From Nocardia sp. BSTN01 (GTDB lineage Bacteria > Actinomycetota > Actinomycetes > Mycobacteriales > Mycobacteriaceae), in contig NZ_JADKYP010000026.1 in assembly GCF_015354405.1 (NCBI RefSeq), positions 23,994 to 87,993 on the forward strand: 64,000 bases of DNA, given 5' to 3'. Positions 60,264 to 64,000 of the stretch are shown piece after piece (position 1 is the first letter of the stretch; the number at the start of each line of letters is the position of its first letter). A program made the position numbers and the translations under genes. Under the pieces are notes generated by a model. That model was not told the origin of the DNA and did no database searches. It saw nothing but the letters and a program-made list of their open reading frames with translations.

Positions 60264-61490
60264 ATGACGACAGCGACCATTCCGAGTCACGTACCCGACT
60301 ATCTGGTGCGCGACATCGACGTCTACAACATCCCCGGGATGAACAACGGTGTCACGACCGATGACATCCATCAGCTGTGGAAGAACGTTCAGGACACCTG
60401 CCCACCAGTATTCTGGACACCCCACTACGGCGGGCACTGGGTCGTCACGCGATTCGAGGATCTACGCCGCGTCGCATCCGAATACGAGAACTTCTCGAAC
60501 GCCGAGATGTTCGTCCCGCAGGGCATTGTCCCGATGCTGACACCGACCCAGCTCGACCCGCCGGAGCACAGCGCCTACCGACGACTCCTGACACCCGCCT
60601 TCACCCCCGGCCGCCTGCGCGCCATCACCGAAGAGGCACGGGCCGCCGTCGTGGCCGCGATCGAGGGTGTGTACCACCGGGGCGGGTGCGAGTTCGTGAC
60701 GGAAATCTCCGGTGCGATGCCGACCGCGGCGTTCCTCACCCTGGTCGACCTGCCGGTCCAGGATGGCGAACGTCTGCGAAGGGCCTTCGAGCGGGCGCCG
60801 GCGATGGACAACCCGGAAGAGTCACGCGCCGCGTGGGCGGAAATATCCGCTTATGTGCAACAACAGATCGACGAGCGCATCGCCAGGCCGCGCGAGGACT
60901 TCATCAGCTCGCTGATCCGCAGTGAGGTCGACGGTCGCCGGCTGCGGACCGATGAGGTATTCAGCATGTGCCTGCTGCTGCTCTCCGCAAGCCTGGACAC
61001 CACCGCCTCGCTGACCACATTCGTCGCTCGTTTCCTGGCCGAGCATCCCGCACATCGCGCGGAGCTGATCGACAATCCGGAATTCCTGAACCACGCGGTC
61101 GAGGAGTTCTGCCGGCGGTTCGGGCTCACCCAGACCGCACGGCTGGTGCGCCACGATGTGGAACTGAACGGCGCACCCCTGCGCGAAGGCGACATCGCGC
61201 TCGCGATCTTCGCGGTCGGCGGCCTCGACGAGACCGTCAACGCGAACCCGATGGTGGTCGATTTCGCACGGCTGGACCACCATTACGTGACCTTCGGCCA
61301 CGGCCCCCACTCCTGCGTGGGAATGCGTCTGGCGAAGCTGGAGCTGAAGATCTTCCTCGAAGAATGGCTGAAGCGGATTCCCGATTTCCGAGTCGCCGAC
61401 GGCGCGGAGGTGCGAGCGTCCACCGGTGTCCTGTCCCGTCTGAATCAACTCGATCTGCAGTGGGCCACAACAGGATTCGACAACAGATGA
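60264..61490 (+). CDS. Cytochrome P450 (408 aa)
   Basis: AGAAGGAGCGGTGTCG precedes the ATG at 60264. The I-helix reads LLLLSASLDTTASL, with Ser-Leu where Ala-Gly is usual, the K-helix area is HAVEEFCRRFG, and the heme loop is FGHGPHSCVGMRLAK with the ligand at about Cys351. The sequence before the heme loop lacks the common NRDP motif (NANPMVVDF instead). It should hydroxylate an alicyclic or terpenoid molecule. The stop overlaps the transporter ATG as ATGA. Confidence 0.94.
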   Translation: MTTATIPSHVPDYLVRDIDVYNIPGMNNGVTTDDIHQLWKNVQDTCPPVFWTPHYGGHWVVTRFEDLRRVASEYENFSNAEMFVPQGIVPMLTPTQLDPPEHSAYRRLLTPAFTPGRLRAITEEARAAVVAAIEGVYHRGGCEFVTEISGAMPTAAFLTLVDLPVQDGERLRRAFERAPAMDNPEESRAAWAEISAYVQQQIDERIARPREDFISSLIRSEVDGRRLRTDEVFSMCLLLLSASLDTTASLTTFVARFLAEHPAHRAELIDNPEFLNHAVEEFCRRFGLTQTARLVRHDVELNGAPLREGDIALAIFAVGGLDETVNANPMVVDFARLDHHYVTFGHGPHSCVGMRLAKLELKIFLEEWLKRIPDFRVADGAEVRASTGVLSRLNQLDLQWATTGFDNR

Positions 61491-62893
61491 AGGATTTCAC
61501 CGGACGCGTGGCCACCGCCCCGGCTCGCCGAGCACTGGTCGCCGCGTCGGCCGGCACGATCATCGAGTGGTTCGACTACGCTCTCTATGGCGCCCTCGCC
61601 GCGATCTTGGCGGGCGATCTTTTCTTTCCGCGCTTCTCCCCCGGTCTCGCCACTCTGGCCGCGTTCGGCGCCTATGGAGTTGCCTTCTTCGTCCGTCCGC
61701 TCGGCGGTTTGGTCCTGGGCCGGATCGGTGACCGGCGCGGGCGCAAACCGGCCTTGATGATCAGTCTCGTTCTGATGGGCGGCTGCACCGTCGCGGTCGC
61801 GCTCGTGCCCACCTACGCCATGATCGGGGTATGCGCCCCCATCCTGCTCGTCCTGCTCCGGGTGGGCCAGGGCTTCGGGGCCGGCGCCGAGGTCGCCGGC
61901 GCGATCGCTCTGGTCGCCGAGTACGCGCCGCTCGAGCGGCGCGGGCTCTACACGGCGATCTTGCAGAGCACCTCGCTCATCGGTGTTCTGTTGTCGAGCC
62001 TGGCCTTCCTCTCCGTTTCCTCGCTGCCCCACGCGGCCATGCAGTCGTGGGGGTGGCGGGTGCCGTTCCTGTCGGCCGGTCTGCTGTTCGGGGTCGCGCT
62101 CTATCTGCGCACCCGCCTCGAGGAATCCCCCGAATACCGCACGGCTACGGCCCGGGCCGAAAACCGCGCCGCGCGTGAGCATCGGCCACTCGCCCTGCTT
62201 TTCGCGACGATGAAACGGCGGCTGTTCCTCGCGTTCATGTTGATCAACGCCTGGAATGTGCTGGCCGCGGTGCTGGCCGTCTTCATTGCCAGCTACTTGC
62301 GGAATACCGTTCGGATGCCGGCGACCTACGCGTTCGCGATCCTCTCGGTCGGCACAGTCGTGGGCGTAGTGTCCACCATCTTCTTCGGTGCTGTCTGCGA
62401 CAAGTACGGGTTCCGCCGGATCTGGATGACTTCGCTGGTAGTGACCATCCCGGGTGTTTTCCTCTTGTTTCTCGGCCTGCGAACAGGCGTCTTCTGGCTC
62501 GCGGCGGGCAGCATGGCACTGGCATATGCGATTGCCTACGGTCCGGGCGCGGGTGCGTTCCCCGGCGTTCTGGCCAACCTCTTCCCGACCGAGGTCCGCT
62601 ATTCGGGTATCGCGGCCGTTCGCGAGGTAAGCGCGGCGACGGTTGCCGGGACCGTCCCCTTCGTCGCCACCGCCCTCGTCCTCGCCGGGGGCGGTACACC
62701 ATGGCTGGTCGCGGGCTATGTCGCTGTCTGGGCGTTGCTGGGCCTGATCTGCTACACATTGCTGGGCAACGAGTCCGAGACACCGGAAAGCCCGAACCTG
62801 TTCGTGGAACATCCCAACGCGCCGGAGCCCACGATGCCCGAGACGACGCGCCGACCGGCCACAGAGCCGGTCCAGCCGGCTGTGAAACAGTAA
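61487..62893 (+). CDS. MHS-type MFS transporter coupled to P450 (468 aa)
   Basis: The ATG overlaps the P450 stop. Helix one is AASAGTIIEWFDYALYGALAA, the MHS signature, then RPLGGLVLGRIGDRRGRKP and RVGQGFGAGAEVAGAIALVAE. About twelve helices are followed by a 40-residue hydrophilic tail. With a P450 in the same transcript it probably imports the P450 substrate or a related acid. The second MHS transporter in the island (58389) is divergent from this unit. Confidence 0.93.
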   Translation: MKDFTGRVATAPARRALVAASAGTIIEWFDYALYGALAAILAGDLFFPRFSPGLATLAAFGAYGVAFFVRPLGGLVLGRIGDRRGRKPALMISLVLMGGCTVAVALVPTYAMIGVCAPILLVLLRVGQGFGAGAEVAGAIALVAEYAPLERRGLYTAILQSTSLIGVLLSSLAFLSVSSLPHAAMQSWGWRVPFLSAGLLFGVALYLRTRLEESPEYRTATARAENRAAREHRPLALLFATMKRRLFLAFMLINAWNVLAAVLAVFIASYLRNTVRMPATYAFAILSVGTVVGVVSTIFFGAVCDKYGFRRIWMTSLVVTIPGVFLLFLGLRTGVFWLAAGSMALAYAIAYGPGAGAFPGVLANLFPTEVRYSGIAAVREVSAATVAGTVPFVATALVLAGGGTPWLVAGYVAVWALLGLICYTLLGNESETPESPNLFVEHPNAPEPTMPETTRRPATEPVQPAVKQ

Positions 62894-62927
62894 TTTCTTC
62901 GCTTCGGCTACGGCTCGTTCGGTCCGA

Positions 62928-62959
62928 GGCCGTAGGTGCCGCCGGGCAGCCATACGGCC
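62928..62959. terminator. Weak hairpin between convergent genes
   Basis: GGCCGTA (62928-62934) and TACGGCC (62953-62959) form a short stem with an inner GCC/GGC pairing. It is weaker than the other terminators of the island. Confidence 0.35.
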
Positions 62960-62980
62960 CCCGTGCGGCCGCCGGACGAT

Positions 62981-63808
62981 TTATTTGATGTTCGTTCCCG
63001 CATCAACCGGCAGTGCCACGCCCGTGATGTAGCGTGCTTCGTCCGAAACGAGGAACAGTACTGCGTTCGACACGTCGACCGACTCGACCCAGGGCACATC
63101 GAGGACCGCCAAACCACGTGCGGCCTGGGTGAAATCGGCCCGGTCGGGTCCGGTGAGATCAGGCCGGAAGAGCTGGTACATCGCCTCGTTCTGGACCATC
63201 GGCGTATCCACCGTTCCCGGTAGCACACAGTTCACCCGGATGGAGTCACCGGCCAGTTCCAATGCCAGAGTCCGCATGAGCCCGATTACGCCGTGCTTGG
63301 ACGAAACGTAGTGACCGATATTCGGACTCGCGTGCACACCCGCGCCGGAACTCGTGATCACGACAGCCCCACCGCCCGCGGCCCGTAGGTGCGGGATTGC
63401 GGCCTTGACCGTGAGCCACGCGCCGGTGAGGTTGACATCGAGCATCTCCCGCCACGCCTTCTCGGGCAGAGTGTCGAGGCGGCCGACGCCGAAGATGCCG
63501 GCATTGGCGACAACCGTGTCGACTCGACCGAATCGTGCCACCCCTTCGGCAAGCGCCTGCTCGAGTGCCTCATAGTCGCGAACGTCGGCTTCTGTCGCGA
63601 CGATGTTCCGACCGAGAGCTTCCACCGCCTGCACCGTCTCGGCCAGGTCGTCCGGTGTCGCCCCGGCATAAGGCACAGTCGGCAATGATGCCGCCAAGTC
63701 CAGTGCGACGATATCGGCGCCCTCCTGCGCGAGCCGGATCGCATGACTGCGTCCCTGCCCACGCGCGGCACCGGTTACGAAGGCGACTTTGCCTTCCATT
63801 CTTCCCAT
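62981..63808 (-). CDS. Mycofactocin-coupled type SDR (275 aa)
   Basis: KVAFVTGAARGQGRSHAIR, GADIVALDLAASLPTVPYAG and ATPDDLAETVQAVEALGRN again mark the mycofactocin-dependent SDR family. The catalytic motifs are ITSSGAGVHA and HYVSSKHG, then NCVLPGTVDTPMVQNEAM and ARYITGVALPVDAG. GAGGGGACGGT precedes the ATG. It is the closest relative of the 57410 enzyme and convergent with the transporter. A conserved 30-bp element lies 53 bp upstream. Confidence 0.93.
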   Translation of the reverse strand: MGRMEGKVAFVTGAARGQGRSHAIRLAQEGADIVALDLAASLPTVPYAGATPDDLAETVQAVEALGRNIVATEADVRDYEALEQALAEGVARFGRVDTVVANAGIFGVGRLDTLPEKAWREMLDVNLTGAWLTVKAAIPHLRAAGGGAVVITSSGAGVHASPNIGHYVSSKHGVIGLMRTLALELAGDSIRVNCVLPGTVDTPMVQNEAMYQLFRPDLTGPDRADFTQAARGLAVLDVPWVESVDVSNAVLFLVSDEARYITGVALPVDAGTNIK

Positions 63809-63860
63809 ACCGTCCCCTCAGGTGATCGGCTGCAGATACTCGTTCGAAAACAGCAACCTG

Positions 63861-63890
63861 CGTTCGATTATATAGACGGCTGACTGTAAT
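63861..63890 (-). promoter_or_regulatory. Conserved 30-bp element before the SDR
   Basis: It matches 44763-44792 at 24 of 30 positions. In the minus direction it has CTATATAATCG with a TATAAT -10 box. This is probably the SDR promoter, shared in design with the six-gene operon. Confidence 0.5.
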
Positions 63891-64000
63891 GGAAGACAAA
63901 ATGCTTCACACAGCCGTCGAATCGCCGGGTCGACGACGAGAACCTGCTTGCCGAGATCGCCTCACAGGTCAGGATCGCCCGTTACAAAGCGCGGAGCCTG

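Noticed and set aside
63902-64000. Possible start of a gene at the window end (NLLAEIASQVRIARYKARSL in one frame)
   Set aside because: Coding-like but too short, with no clear start codon in the frame; it cannot be judged without the following sequence.

Overview
The window is high-GC actinobacterial DNA from a Nocardia-like or related mycolic-acid actinomycete. The signs are GTG starts, many ATGA/GTGA gene overlaps, DUF5313 and Plc-type proteins, many TetR regulators and P450s, and three short-chain dehydrogenases of the mycofactocin-coupled type. I see no rRNA, tRNA, CRISPR array or insertion sequence. All calls come from reading the sequence and translations; no database search was run.

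Region 1 (1-6.7 kb) holds a truncated P450 on the minus strand, then a plus-strand group of P450, SDR, small ABM-like protein and TetR, followed by a PucR/CdaR-type regulator. Region 2 (6.7-14.1 kb) has a four-gene minus operon: heme-copper oxidase subunits III and IV-like plus two paralogous membrane proteins. It also has a Tat-exported GMC/cholesterol-oxidase-like enzyme, a DHA2-type efflux pump and a secreted esterase. Five copies of a 16-bp palindrome (consensus CTAGCCGATCGGCTAG) lie in three intergenic spaces here and suggest one regulon. Region 3 (14.3-27.4 kb) is mixed: SDR, quinone oxidoreductase, PucR regulator, ABC-2/DUF3533-like membrane protein, several TetR regulators, an OhrR-like MarR, DUF5313, a Tat-exported phospholipase C and two secreted proteins of unknown function.

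Region 4 (27.5-64 kb) looks like one large catabolic island. It contains an aldehyde dehydrogenase, two amidohydrolase-2 enzymes, three family III CoA-transferase genes (two are two-domain fusions), a Baeyer-Villiger-type monooxygenase, an acyl-CoA-dehydrogenase-fold monooxygenase with a nearby flavin reductase, and five SDRs, three of them mycofactocin type. It also contains a cyclase-family hydrolase, a GDSL hydrolase, an alpha/beta hydrolase, a thiolase-like/DUF35 pair, SnoaL-fold proteins, a beta-hydroxyacid-dehydrogenase-like enzyme, a P450, two MHS-type transporters, and FadR and IclR regulators. The logic fits uptake, oxygenation, ring or ester opening and CoA activation of an alicyclic, terpenoid or polyketide-like substrate. 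The substrate is not determined.

The island is tied together by repeated regulatory DNA. A 16-bp imperfect palindrome (about AACYATRTAYATRGTT) recurs in five divergent intergenic regions. Three almost identical promoters (TTGACA, 17-bp spacer sharing ACATGATT) precede two paralogous genes and a P450. The P450 copy carries a leftover of the leader and start region found in the other two, as if the original gene was lost and the promoter now drives the P450. Clean bidirectional hairpin terminators separate several convergent units. The most unusual points are the shared-promoter family, the fused CoA-transferases with missing nucleophile positions, and a six-gene operon that includes an 81-residue protein translationally locked between two oxygenases.
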